This document shows, piece after piece, positions 17,226 through 26,234 of a stretch of 64,000 nucleotides of DNA. The notes under the pieces are model-generated. The model saw nothing but the letters and a program-made list of their open reading frames with translations. It did no database searches and was not told where the DNA came from. The stretch is from JALOAD01 sp023228995 [NCBI: Candidatus Muiribacterium halophilum]. Lineage in GTDB: Bacteria > Muiribacteriota > Muiribacteriia > Muiribacteriales. Position 1 is the first letter of the stretch, and every line of letters starts with the position of its first letter. The stretch covers positions 106,712-170,711 of the forward strand of contig JALOAD010000002.1 of the NCBI GenBank assembly GCA_023228995.1. Direction: 5' to 3'. A program made the position numbers and the translations under genes.

Positions 17226-17975
17226 TTACCAGGATATATGAACGCTTCCAGTTTTTTTAGTAGTTCCTACGCTTGGTTTTTCTGTAGGTCTTACATTATT
17301 CAATTGTTCTTCACTAATATTTCCAAGTAATTCTTCAACAGCATTTTCTATTTTTTCAGATTCTTTTCTTAGAAATTCTTTTATTACTTTGCTTTCTTCT
17401 TTTATTATATTAATTGATTTAATTAAAGTTTCTTCAGCTTTAGTAACTTCAAGTTTTTGACCTTTATCTATTAATTTAGAAATTTTCTTATCATTTGAAC
17501 CATAATGTACTCTTCCTGCAAGAACAGTAAGTATTTCTCTACCGTTTTTCATAACTTCAAGAGTATATCTTGTTCCTCTTATACCGCATATTGCTTTAGG
17601 AGTTTGCACATTAAATTCACCATCTATTTTTTTACCATTAACATATATATAACCAAACATTAATTTTAAAGACTGAATTATTCCACCTTGATTCTCAACA
17701 ACTTCAGGAATTTCTATCATAGAATCAGGTTTAATTTTTATTATTTTTTTACCTGAAATATTAATTTCAGCTTTCGATCTTCTACCGGTTTTTATGCTAT
17801 CTCCGATATTTAATTTGTCATTAAGTTTTAGACTATTCCATTGTTCTGTTCCAGAAGGTTTGTGTTTAACAATCCCATAAACATAAGTTACTACAGCATT
17901 TTCGACTTTTACTTCAGCTTTTACTGTTAAAAAAAGAAAGACTGCAAAAATAATGAAAATAAATTGTTTTTTCAT
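17226..17975 (-). CDS. exported FecR-domain protein
   Basis: 249 residues with signal peptide (1-20). A FecR domain spans about 25-165: VVTYVYGIVKHKPSG, LNIGDSIKTGRRSKAEI, PKAICGIRGTRYTLEV and LTVLAGRVHYGS are typical. The C-terminal third is a Lys/Glu helix and ends in a basic tail (TEKPSVGTTKKTGSVHISW). There is no transmembrane anchor beyond the signal and no sigma factor gene nearby, so it is more likely a periplasmic structural or ligand-binding FecR protein than an anti-sigma factor. AAGGGG precedes ATG 17975. First of three tightly spaced envelope genes. Confidence 0.8.
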   Translation of the reverse strand: MKKQFIFIIFAVFLFLTVKAEVKVENAVVTYVYGIVKHKPSGTEQWNSLKLNDKLNIGDSIKTGRRSKAEINISGKKIIKIKPDSMIEIPEVVENQGGIIQSLKLMFGYIYVNGKKIDGEFNVQTPKAICGIRGTRYTLEVMKNGREILTVLAGRVHYGSNDKKISKLIDKGQKLEVTKAEETLIKSINIIKEESKVIKEFLRKESEKIENAVEELLGNISEEQLNNVRPTEKPSVGTTKKTGSVHISW

Positions 17976-18049
17976 AAAGAAACCCCTTATAATTTTTTAT
18001 AATTAATAATATCAAATAAAAAGTATTAATACAAAAAAAATAAGTGATT

Positions 18050-19849
18050 TTAGTATATTGCTGATTTGAGTTTTACATCAGATTTTTTGTTATATACAAG
18101 TGAGTTTAAAATTATTTTTCTAATGGTTGAATTTTTTAAAATTGAAACTAATTTAATAGTTCTATCATCTATATTATTTAATTCTATTGTTTTATTTAAG
18201 TAAATATTTAATTTTTCAAACAAATCTCTGGATTTTGGATTTTTATCGATAAATTTTTTAATATATTTTGTTTCATCTATTGTGTTTATTATAAGTTCTC
18301 CAGTAATTGAAAAATAAATAATACAATTTCTAATACCGGTTTCTGATATACCGGGAAAAGATATATTATTATGTGAAATATTATCATTTGTTATAAAATC
18401 CCCAAGTTCTTTAAGATAAGAATATTCTTTTTCAAAAAACATATCATCGCTATAAACAACCATATAGGAAACATTATATTTATTTTCTATATTTTCAATC
18501 AATGTATATTCGTTAAAAAAATTAAAATTAGAACCTGAATTTTTGGCAAAAACTCCTGATAAAGTATTTTGTTCATTGGTGTTTCCATGAAAAATCAGTA
18601 TGTTATCATTGTTTTCCAATGATTTTAATTTTAATTTAATATTATTTTTTTGATAAGGATTTGAAATGTTTATTCTGTCAACTGTTCTAACATGAGATGA
18701 AAAACCACGATTTTCTTGGAAAAATTTTTCAGGTAAAATAAAATTAATCAAACCATCTTTGAATAAATTAGATGAAATATTTGTTGAATAAGGTCTGTTT
18801 TTAAAATTTAATCTATTATTTAAAAGATTATTAACTATATTTTTAAAATCTGTAGAATTTTCTTTAATAATGTAACAAATACTTAGATTTTCATCTAAAA
18901 TATCTTTTTTATCTATTGGTTTAATAACAGAATCTTTTGATTTATTAGTATATTCCAATTCAAAAAAATCAGAATTTTCTTTATCAATAACAAGATAAAT
19001 AAAAAAATGTCCTGTATTGTCTTTTATAAAAACAATATCTATCATTCCATTAACAATTACAAAAGTATTTTGTTTAAATGATGAATTTTTATCTATAGAA
19101 ACAGTAGATGGTAATATAATACTGTCATTAATAGGAATTTTTATAAAAGAATCTTCTATTGAATTTATATAATCACTTAATTTTTTATATTTTTCAAGAT
19201 TTTCTGAATAAGAAAATAATTTATTTTTATTTAAAATAAAATTTGTATTAAAAAAACTATCTTCATTAAATGATAATTTATCTTGATAATTTATATCTTT
19301 ATCAATAACAAAAGATTTTAAACTATTACTATTAAGATTAATCTGACTTTCTGAAATATAATAAAGATTTTTAAGTTCAAAATCATTATCTCTTTTATTA
19401 ATATTATGTATTATGTTATTTGAAAGAGTTTCCCTATTATTAAAAACAGAAATATCAATATTAGTAAAAAGACTAGTTTGCCTTGAAATTTCTTTCATTT
19501 TTGAATAAAAGCTCTCTTCTCTTATTATCTGAGAAAGTGACATAGTATATTCTTTTATCTTTCTTATAGAAATTGCATTACCATCATTTATATTGAGTTC
19601 TTTTGTCAAAGATTCAAGTGAAAATATAATATTATTAAATTTTTCTCTATCCCCCTGACTTCTTAATTTATTATATTCTTCTTCAATTCGTTGTTTTTTA
19701 TATAAATTGCTAATATCACCAAGCATTTCGCCAATACTAAGCGTTAATGATGAAACAAGACTATCAGGAGTAAGTTCAATCATATCTGAATAAGTTGAAA
19801 CAAATATAAAAGCTAATATAAAAACTAATATGTTACATTTGTTTTTCAT
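18050..19849 (-). CDS. exported protein of unknown function
   Basis: 599 residues with a signal peptide (1-21, ending STYSDM). Residues 35-115 form a coiled-coil-like helix (LYKKQRIEEEYNKLRSQGDR and on). The remainder is Asn/Lys/Asp-rich mixed alpha-beta with no motif I recognise; ILIFHGNTN and VSYMVVYSDDMFFEKEY look like buried strands. AAGGTGA precedes ATG 19849, and the gene follows the BMP-like gene by 15 nt. Codon use is like its neighbours. Co-transcription with the binding protein suggests a shared periplasmic role, but nothing more can be said. Confidence 0.65.
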   Translation of the reverse strand: MKNKCNILVFILAFIFVSTYSDMIELTPDSLVSSLTLSIGEMLGDISNLYKKQRIEEEYNKLRSQGDREKFNNIIFSLESLTKELNINDGNAISIRKIKEYTMSLSQIIREESFYSKMKEISRQTSLFTNIDISVFNNRETLSNNIIHNINKRDNDFELKNLYYISESQINLNSNSLKSFVIDKDINYQDKLSFNEDSFFNTNFILNKNKLFSYSENLEKYKKLSDYINSIEDSFIKIPINDSIILPSTVSIDKNSSFKQNTFVIVNGMIDIVFIKDNTGHFFIYLVIDKENSDFFELEYTNKSKDSVIKPIDKKDILDENLSICYIIKENSTDFKNIVNNLLNNRLNFKNRPYSTNISSNLFKDGLINFILPEKFFQENRGFSSHVRTVDRINISNPYQKNNIKLKLKSLENNDNILIFHGNTNEQNTLSGVFAKNSGSNFNFFNEYTLIENIENKYNVSYMVVYSDDMFFEKEYSYLKELGDFITNDNISHNNISFPGISETGIRNCIIYFSITGELIINTIDETKYIKKFIDKNPKSRDLFEKLNIYLNKTIELNNIDDRTIKLVSILKNSTIRKIILNSLVYNKKSDVKLKSAIY

Positions 19850-19864
19850 AAACTTATCACCTTT

Positions 19865-20806
19865 TTATTTTTTTGTAAGCATGTCAATTGTTTCTTTAAC
19901 CCAATTGATTTTTCTATAACCATATATTCTATCAAGTCCATCAAGGTTAGATACTTCATAACCACCATTTGAAAGATCATAGTTATAAATGCCTCCAACA
20001 AATTCTTTTTCAATTACAATTTTGTACAATGTTTTATACAGAATTGTATCAATTCTTTTAGCAAGTGAAAAAACAACACCTTTTTCTGAAATAAGAGAAA
20101 AATCTCTATCAGTACCAATAATATATTTTTCGTTTTTTAAAGCTGCTTTTAAAACTCCAATTGCACTTCCCCCACAAGGTGCAAATATAACATCAATACC
20201 GTTTTTAAATAAATAATCTGCTTCATTATAAGCTTTTTGAGGATTAACAAAACCAACTATTGTTCTACTTATATTAAGTCTTGGAATTTTACCTTTAAAC
20301 TCTGAATAAGTTAGTCCAGCTTGAAATCCATAATAAAACTTATCAGAAAGGTAGGAATCTTGTGGCCCAATAAAACCAGGATTCCAGTTTTTAAAAAAAG
20401 AACCTGTCATAGCACCAGCAAGAAAAGCTGCTTGATAATCATCAAAAACAATAGACATTACATTAGGAAGATCAAGTGAATTATCAATTAATATGTATTT
20501 TTTTAGAAGATTTCTTGAAGCTTCGTTTTGTATTGCTTCCCTATACATAAAACCTGCACCAATTATTATATCGCAATCAACTGAAAAATATTTAACATAA
20601 GCATTAAAAGATGTATTTTTATCAGGATAAACATATTCAATGTCAATGTTTTTGTAATTATCAGAAAAAGATTGAATTCCAGATCTTACCATATATCCAA
20701 AAGTCGGGTCTTCTTTTGCAGCAAATGGCATAAGTACACCGATTTTTAATGAATATGAAAAAATTATAAAAAATAATAATATGTTAAAAAAAAGTATTTT
20801 TTTCAT
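19865..20806 (-). CDS. BMP-family periplasmic binding protein
   Basis: 313 residues. Signal peptide 1-19 (ending FSYSLK) without a lipobox cysteine, so a soluble periplasmic protein is expected. The body is a type I periplasmic binding fold of the BMP/Med family: KIGVLMPFAAKEDPTFGYMVRSG, FDDYQAAFLAGAMTG, NPGFIGPQDSYLSDKFYYGFQAG, DVIFAPCGGSAIGVLKAA, YIIGTDRDFS. Family members bind nucleosides or related ligands for ABC importers; no ABC permease or ATPase is adjacent. An extended -10 (TGATATTAT) lies 9 nt before ATG with no ribosome site, hinting at a leaderless mRNA. The unknown 599-residue gene follows after 15 nt. Confidence 0.82.
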   Translation of the reverse strand: MKKILFFNILLFFIIFSYSLKIGVLMPFAAKEDPTFGYMVRSGIQSFSDNYKNIDIEYVYPDKNTSFNAYVKYFSVDCDIIIGAGFMYREAIQNEASRNLLKKYILIDNSLDLPNVMSIVFDDYQAAFLAGAMTGSFFKNWNPGFIGPQDSYLSDKFYYGFQAGLTYSEFKGKIPRLNISRTIVGFVNPQKAYNEADYLFKNGIDVIFAPCGGSAIGVLKAALKNEKYIIGTDRDFSLISEKGVVFSLAKRIDTILYKTLYKIVIEKEFVGGIYNYDLSNGGYEVSNLDGLDRIYGYRKINWVKETIDMLTKK

Positions 20807-20842
20807 AGTTATATAATAATATCAAAAGTAAAAAAAAACAAG

Positions 20843-22507
20843 TTATAGATTTTTGTTAATCATTAATATATTTTTATTAAATAAAGTTAGTCCATTATTA
20901 TCAATTGTATTAAATTTTAATAAATTATTATTTTGTAATTTTATATTTTTAAAAACAACTGAAATTTTTTCACCATATTCAGATTTACATGGTATTGATT
21001 TTTTAATAGAATAATCATTAAGTATAACTTCTAATTGTCCTCTATTTTCATTTTGAGTACAACAATAAAATTCAATTAAAATATTTGAAGTTTTTTCAAC
21101 ACTTTTAAAATTATATTCGATATATCCATTGAATCTTCCAACTAAATGAGCAATTTCTTCTATTTCATCCCAATAATTTAGCTGAATTGGTTCAAATTCA
21201 CCTTTTGAATAATCTTTTATATTTATATTTATTTTATCTTCTAAAAAATAACAATCAGTTTGATATTTTTGAGGTTTTATACCAGTATTTTTAAAATAAA
21301 AATCAAAAAGTTCTTTATCAGGTATTTTTGAATAATTTTTATCAATTATATTGAATTTATGATTTGAAAAATCAGATTTATCATAACCTATTTCTTCGCT
21401 TATTAAAGTTCCTGGAATATTTCTAAAAAATGAAATTCCATAATTAATTTTCTTTTTTTTTAATTTATTTATTAAAATTTGTGTATTTTCAAGATCTTTA
21501 ATAGTTTCCTCTGGAAATCCACATATAAATAAAATATAAGGTTTTATGCTATTTGATATTAAAATATCTATTTTTTCGGACAATTCAGATAAATCAATAT
21601 TTTTATTTATATAATCTAAAATCTTTAAACTTCCACTTTCAATACCAATATCAAGTCTAAAACAACCTGTTTTTTTTAATAACCATGCTTTTTCTTCATC
21701 AATTTGATCTAATCTTGAATGAGCACGATATTTTATATTTATTTTATTTTTTTCAAATTCTTTATATATATCTTTTAAATTTTCAGCTGAAAAAGTAAAA
21801 ATATCATCTTCAAAAGAAAAATGATTTATTCCTTTTTTGTTAAAAAAGATAATATCGTCAATAAATGAATTTAAAGCTCTTTTGTGAATTTTATTTTGAT
21901 AAAAACTTGGATTTATACAAAATCTACAGTTTCCTACACAACCGCGAGTTAAAAACATTAATGCAGTTTTATATCCATCAGGATTTTGTTTATCTGAAAA
22001 AGCAGTTTCTTTATAAATACCAAGATTAGGATAATTATAATATGGAAGAGTTTTTAAATTTTCAATATTATATAAATTAGATTCATTGTTTTTTATAACC
22101 CAGTTTTTCTTAAATAAAATTATTCCATTTATCATTTCAACAGGTAATTTTTTTACAAATAAATCTTCTATTGCACCAAAGTTATTATTCATAATAATTG
22201 CGTCAAATATACCATTTGAATTATAGGCAAAATAATTCCAATATTCATGAAAAAATAATATAAAAATTTTATTTTTACTATTTTTTCTTAAATTTTCACA
22301 ATATTTAATAACAGAATTTTCTCTTGAAGTTATTATTATTGTTTTTAAATGTTTTGTTTCTGGCATTTTTAAATTAGAATCAATCTCAATTATATTGTGT
22401 TCAATAGAGCTTTTTTGCAATATTGAAGAAATTACAAGAAGATTAAGAATTTCATTTCTTCCATAAAGAGATGATGGATTATAATTTATTAAAATCATAC
22501 TATTCAT
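20843..22507 (-). CDS. radical SAM protein
   Basis: 554 residues. The N-terminal 170 look like a degenerate cobalamin-binding-type Rossmann region (MILINYNPSSLYGRNEIL at the start). The radical SAM core follows, with the cluster motif CVGNCRFC (Cys190, 194, 197) after FLTRG, and downstream DIGIESGS and CGFPEET, as in B12-type radical SAM enzymes. The C-terminal 150 residues are beta-rich and unassigned. ATG 22507 overlaps the permease stop as ATGA, so translation is coupled; a second ATG at 22498 is possible. Substrate unknown. Confidence 0.8.
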   Translation of the reverse strand: MNSMILINYNPSSLYGRNEILNLLVISSILQKSSIEHNIIEIDSNLKMPETKHLKTIIITSRENSVIKYCENLRKNSKNKIFILFFHEYWNYFAYNSNGIFDAIIMNNNFGAIEDLFVKKLPVEMINGIILFKKNWVIKNNESNLYNIENLKTLPYYNYPNLGIYKETAFSDKQNPDGYKTALMFLTRGCVGNCRFCINPSFYQNKIHKRALNSFIDDIIFFNKKGINHFSFEDDIFTFSAENLKDIYKEFEKNKINIKYRAHSRLDQIDEEKAWLLKKTGCFRLDIGIESGSLKILDYINKNIDLSELSEKIDILISNSIKPYILFICGFPEETIKDLENTQILINKLKKKKINYGISFFRNIPGTLISEEIGYDKSDFSNHKFNIIDKNYSKIPDKELFDFYFKNTGIKPQKYQTDCYFLEDKININIKDYSKGEFEPIQLNYWDEIEEIAHLVGRFNGYIEYNFKSVEKTSNILIEFYCCTQNENRGQLEVILNDYSIKKSIPCKSEYGEKISVVFKNIKLQNNNLLKFNTIDNNGLTLFNKNILMINKNL

Positions 22508-23565
22508 TTAAGAAAAGGAAATATAACAGTATAATAATCGCCATAAAGTTTTCCTACTATCATTGAAAATATAATTACCATAGCAAGATAACTTGATGCT
22601 CTTTTAATTCCCATTATTTTTCTAATTGCAAAAAAAGTCGGAAGACTTACAGCTGGTCCTGCAAGCAATAATGTTAAAGCTGGTCCCTGATGAAGTCCCA
22701 TTGCAACAAGTCCTGCAACAAATGGCACAGATACACATGAACCAAAATACATTAATGCAGCAGCTAATGATGCTATAAAATTTGCAGTCCATGTATTTCC
22801 AGTAACCCAAAATAATATTGTACTTCTATCTGCATTAAAATAAGTTTCTAAAACTCCAATCATAAAAACACCAATTACCATAGGAAGAGCAATTTTTGAA
22901 AAGAAATGCCATGTACTTTTAAGCCATTTTTTAATTTCAGTTTTGTTAAGAAACAAATAAGATACAATACATAATAAAATAAAATTAATTAAGTATAAAT
23001 TCCATTTTAAAGTATTTGATATTTTTGATGCTGGTAAAAAAGTAAATGTAAATAAAAGTGCAAAAACTGAAAAAGTTTGCCACCATTTTCTATTATTATC
23101 TTCAATTGGTTTTGGTTCTTTATCTAAAACAGGTTTATTTTTTTCAAAGAAAAGTGAAAATAAAAATCCAATTAAATAAGCACCAATAAAAGTTACTATA
23201 ATTCTTACAACTCCCATTTTTGCACCTAATAGTAAAAATGTAAGAGTTATTGCTGTTATATTTATTGCAGGCCCTGAAAAAAGAAAAGTTATTGCAGGTC
23301 CAAGTCCAGCTCCTGATATGTAAATGCCTGAAAAAAGCGGCACAATACCGCATGCACAAACTGATAGACAAATACCAACAACTGATGCAAAACTATAAGA
23401 TACAAATTTATTTGATTCAGGTCCCATATATTTTAATATTTTAAATTTATTAACGAGTGAACCAATTGCTCCTGATAATAAAAATGCTGGTATTAGAATA
23501 AATATGTGATCAATAAAAAAATTCACTACATTTATTCCACCTGCTTTAATTAAACTTCCTAACAT
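22504..23565 (-). CDS. permease (DUF318/ArsP_1 family)
   Basis: 353 residues with about nine membrane segments. The duplicated family motif is visible: CACGIVPLFSGIYISGAGLGPAITFLFSGPAIN in the first half and GSCVSVPFVAGLVAMGLHQGPALTLLLAGPAVSLPT in the second. Some relatives export organoarsenicals, but most are of unknown substrate. A central hydrophilic loop (about 145-165) separates the halves. AAAGGAGAAAAAATG gives a good start. The stop is coupled to the radical SAM gene by an ATGA overlap, which suggests that the two act in one pathway. Confidence 0.82.
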   Translation of the reverse strand: MLGSLIKAGGINVVNFFIDHIFILIPAFLLSGAIGSLVNKFKILKYMGPESNKFVSYSFASVVGICLSVCACGIVPLFSGIYISGAGLGPAITFLFSGPAINITAITLTFLLLGAKMGVVRIIVTFIGAYLIGFLFSLFFEKNKPVLDKEPKPIEDNNRKWWQTFSVFALLFTFTFLPASKISNTLKWNLYLINFILLCIVSYLFLNKTEIKKWLKSTWHFFSKIALPMVIGVFMIGVLETYFNADRSTILFWVTGNTWTANFIASLAAALMYFGSCVSVPFVAGLVAMGLHQGPALTLLLAGPAVSLPTFFAIRKIMGIKRASSYLAMVIIFSMIVGKLYGDYYTVIFPFLK

Positions 23566-23631
23566 TTTTTCTCCTTTTTATCGAAATCTTTTGATTTATA
23601 TAAATGTTAATTTTATACAAAAGTTTCAATA

Positions 23632-23640
23632 TGTTATAAT
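23632..23640 (+). promoter_or_regulatory. extended -10 promoter, probable leaderless start
   Basis: TGTTATAAT (TGn plus perfect TATAAT, 23635-23640) ends 6 nt before the ATG at 23647. The gap is only Ts, with no ribosome site, so the mRNA should start at or next to the ATG. Confidence 0.6.
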
Positions 23641-23646
23641 TTTTTT

Positions 23647-24009
23647 ATGAATAATCTTTATATTATATTACTTGAAAACAAAAAAAATGTTTCTAAAAAT
23701 ATCGGTAAAAAAGGAATTTTTTTATTTTCACCCGGATACTATATTTATATCGGAAGTGCAAAAAAAAATCCAATGGCAAGAATTGAAAGACATTTAAAAA
23801 AAGAAAAAAAACTTTTTTGGCATATTGATTATATAACTAGTTTTATGGAAATCAGAAAAGTATTATTATTTCGCTTTGTTGAATTTACTGAATGTGAACT
23901 TGCTCAAAATATTTTTAACGAATTTAAGGTTGAATTTCCAGGTAAAGGTCTTGGTTCTTCAGATTGTAAATGTTATTCGCATTTTGCAAAGATAAATGAA
24001 AAAGTATAA
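23647..24009 (+). CDS. GIY-YIG-like DUF123 nuclease-domain protein
   Basis: 120 residues. This is the stand-alone DUF123 branch of the GIY-YIG fold: NLYIILLENKK, then GYYIYIGSAKKNPMARIERHLKKEKKLFWHIDYIT, and the closing GKGLGSSDCKCYSHF. Arg (MARIERH) and the conserved WHIDY are in place. Function in bacteria is not established; archaeal relatives are fused to endonuclease III. The only plus-strand gene in this region, it is probably translated from a leaderless mRNA. Confidence 0.85.
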   Translation: MNNLYIILLENKKNVSKNIGKKGIFLFSPGYYIYIGSAKKNPMARIERHLKKEKKLFWHIDYITSFMEIRKVLLFRFVEFTECELAQNIFNEFKVEFPGKGLGSSDCKCYSHFAKINEKV

Positions 24010-24010
24010 A

Positions 24011-24126
24011 AACGGTATGTGAAGCGGTATATAAAGCGTATAAGAGCGGTATAAAAGATTTTTACCGAATTTATACTCATATACTCGTATACTTTTATAC
24101 TTTTTTTATTTGGTATAACCAAATAA
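24011..24126. terminator. hairpin-rich gap between convergent genes
   Basis: Direct repeats AGCGGTATA/AGCGTATA occupy 24020-24050. GTATAAAAG (24049-24057) pairs with CTTTTATAC (24092-24100), which is followed by seven Ts, a likely terminator for the plus gene. A second hairpin TTATTTGG/CCAAATAA (24106-24126) follows directly at the pelG end. Confidence 0.5.
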
Positions 24127-24131
24127 AAAAC

Positions 24132-25481
24132 TTATTTCTTTTTTTCTCTTTCTCTTAAAAACATTAAATAATCTAGATTTCTTACACCATAATCAATGTC
24201 ATAATACATTAATATATTTACCATAGATATTGAAATTGTAAAACCTATTCCATAAAATCTAACTGAGGAAAGTGAATAATATGAAATAACTGAATTTAAA
24301 ACAAAAAATATAAAAGTGTTTTTAGCAATATTTTTATGGGAATCAAGATAATATAATAATAATGTTTGATAAATATATATAGCAAGAGATAAATTTCCAA
24401 TTGTTAAAATTTTAAAAATATGTGAATATTCCAAAAATCTAAAAAGATATTTTGAATAAAAAATTAATACAAATGTTAAAAGGCCATGATATATTATTAT
24501 CATTCCATAACCATCTTTTATGCTTAAAATAGTGTTTTCTTTAGCTTTAATAATTTCATTTATGCTTTTTTTTAAAAGTAATGATTTTGTAAATTTATGA
24601 AATTTTTCTGCAATGTCAGTTTCTATACTTATAGTTATTATTGCAAGAATTGGTAGTAAAAAAAGAGTAGATACAAAATAATTTATATCATAAATTGGAT
24701 TATAATAAAAAAAATCTCCAACACTTATACTTTCCTTTGCAAAAAACCAGAATACTATTTTATCAGCCCATAGAGCTATATAATAAAAAAAGCCTGCAAG
24801 CCCTAACCATATTTTTTTTGCATATTTCAAAAATTCAAAAGATATTAAATTTTTTGAAGGATATCTTTGATATATCATTATAATAAGCATAATTGAAACA
24901 GCAGTATATGAAATATTATAAAATAGTATTATTGATTGAAATCCTAATATTGGATAAAAAATATATATCATTATAAAACTTAAAAATGTTATGCTAAAAA
25001 AATACAAAGTTACTTTTTTATAGTTTTTTAAAATTGACATTGTACTAAATAAAGGCCAAAATATTAAATTTACTACACAAAATGAACTAATTAGAATTCT
25101 AATTTCTTGACTAAAACTTGGAGAATATATGTAAATTAGTATTGCTGGTAAAATTGATATAATACCACATACAATTACAGCTCCGATTATTGATGGAAAT
25201 ATAATATCAAATCTTTCTTCAAATTCCATGTCAGAACAGAATCTTATAAGAATTGATTGAATAGGACTTGATAATATAAGAGATATTGCAAGTATATAGG
25301 TTATTATAATAAATGATACAAGTGATTCTCCTCCAGCCACAAAGTAAAGCAGAGAAAGATTTATCATAGATATAACCCATGGACCGCTTATAAAAACAAA
25401 AGCACTAAAAAAACTCTTTAAATAAGAGTAAAAAGTATCTTCTGTTAATATTTTTCTTAATTCAAAACCTATTCCAGCCAT
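24132..25481 (-). CDS. pelG: PelG, Pel polysaccharide membrane transporter
   Basis: 449 residues. The N-terminus MAGIGFELRKIL is the PelG hallmark, followed by about 12 membrane segments of the MATE/Wzx-like type. In the Pel system PelG, with PelD and PelE, forms the inner-membrane synthase/translocation complex that moves the polymer made by PelF to the periplasm. Last gene of the locus; it overlaps pelF by 13 nt, so it is translated in series. Length is close to the Pseudomonas protein (about 456). All segments look intact. Confidence 0.93.
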   Translation of the reverse strand: MAGIGFELRKILTEDTFYSYLKSFFSAFVFISGPWVISMINLSLLYFVAGGESLVSFIIITYILAISLILSSPIQSILIRFCSDMEFEERFDIIFPSIIGAVIVCGIISILPAILIYIYSPSFSQEIRILISSFCVVNLIFWPLFSTMSILKNYKKVTLYFFSITFLSFIMIYIFYPILGFQSIILFYNISYTAVSIMLIIMIYQRYPSKNLISFEFLKYAKKIWLGLAGFFYYIALWADKIVFWFFAKESISVGDFFYYNPIYDINYFVSTLFLLPILAIITISIETDIAEKFHKFTKSLLLKKSINEIIKAKENTILSIKDGYGMIIIYHGLLTFVLIFYSKYLFRFLEYSHIFKILTIGNLSLAIYIYQTLLLYYLDSHKNIAKNTFIFFVLNSVISYYSLSSVRFYGIGFTISISMVNILMYYDIDYGVRNLDYLMFLREREKKK

Positions 25482-26149
25482 TTTTTATAATAACTCCTAT
25501 ATTGTTCTGTAACTTTTTTTAGATTGTAGAATTTATTAACTCTTTCAAAAGCATTATCCTGATATTTTTTATATAGTTTTTTATCTTCTATTAGTTTTAT
25601 AATATTTAAAGATAATGAATTTATATCCATAACAGGTGATATTTCCCCAGCATTTCCAATATTTATATCGTTTTCAAATTCTGGATTTCCAAGTATTACA
25701 TCGCTGCATCCACCAACATTTGTACAAATTGCTGGAATTTTTGAAGAAAATCCTTCAAGTATTACAAGAGGTAATCCTTCTGAAATGCTTGTAAGTATAA
25801 GAAGATCTATTTCATATAATTTTTTTGAAAGATCAACTCTTCCAGTGAATTGAACTTTATCTTCTATTTTTAATATTTTTACAAAATCTTTGCATATATT
25901 GTAATAATCAATATCTTCTTCAAAAGGACCTACTATTTCAAATTTTATATCAGGATGTTTTGATAATACTGAAAACGCTACTTTTATAAAAGTAAGAATA
26001 TCTTTTACAGGAACGACTCTACCAATTAATGCAATTTTTTTTATGCTATCTCTATTTTTTATGCAAGGAGCGAACTTTTCAATTTCTATTCCGTTTGGAA
26101 TTATTAATAATTTTTCTATAAGTGCTCCTTCATTTTTTTGAGTAAGCAT
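25469..26149 (-). pseudogene. pelF: PelF glycosyltransferase, C-terminal part (after frameshift)
   Basis: 226 residues of the GT4 C-terminal domain: LIIPNGIEIEKFAPC, KIALIGRVVPVKDILTFIK, VQFTGRV and ISEGLPLVILEGFSS (the nucleotide-sugar binding ExxxxxxxE region). In the same frame, upstream of ATG 26149, the sequence continues back to the T-run at 26237-26245 and reads FKKLWIGFFIILSKIAYNYS and then KNIFSITRGN, clearly PelF. So this is the second half of one gene, not a new gene; M at 26149 is internal. PelF polymerises the Pel sugar from UDP-GalNAc-type donors in the cytoplasm. See the N-terminal part for the break. Confidence 0.85.
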
Positions 26150-26234
26150 ATTTCCTCTTGTAATACTAAAAATATTTTTTGAATAATTGTAAGCAATCTT
26201 ACTTAAAATAATAAAAAAACCAATCCAAAGTTTT

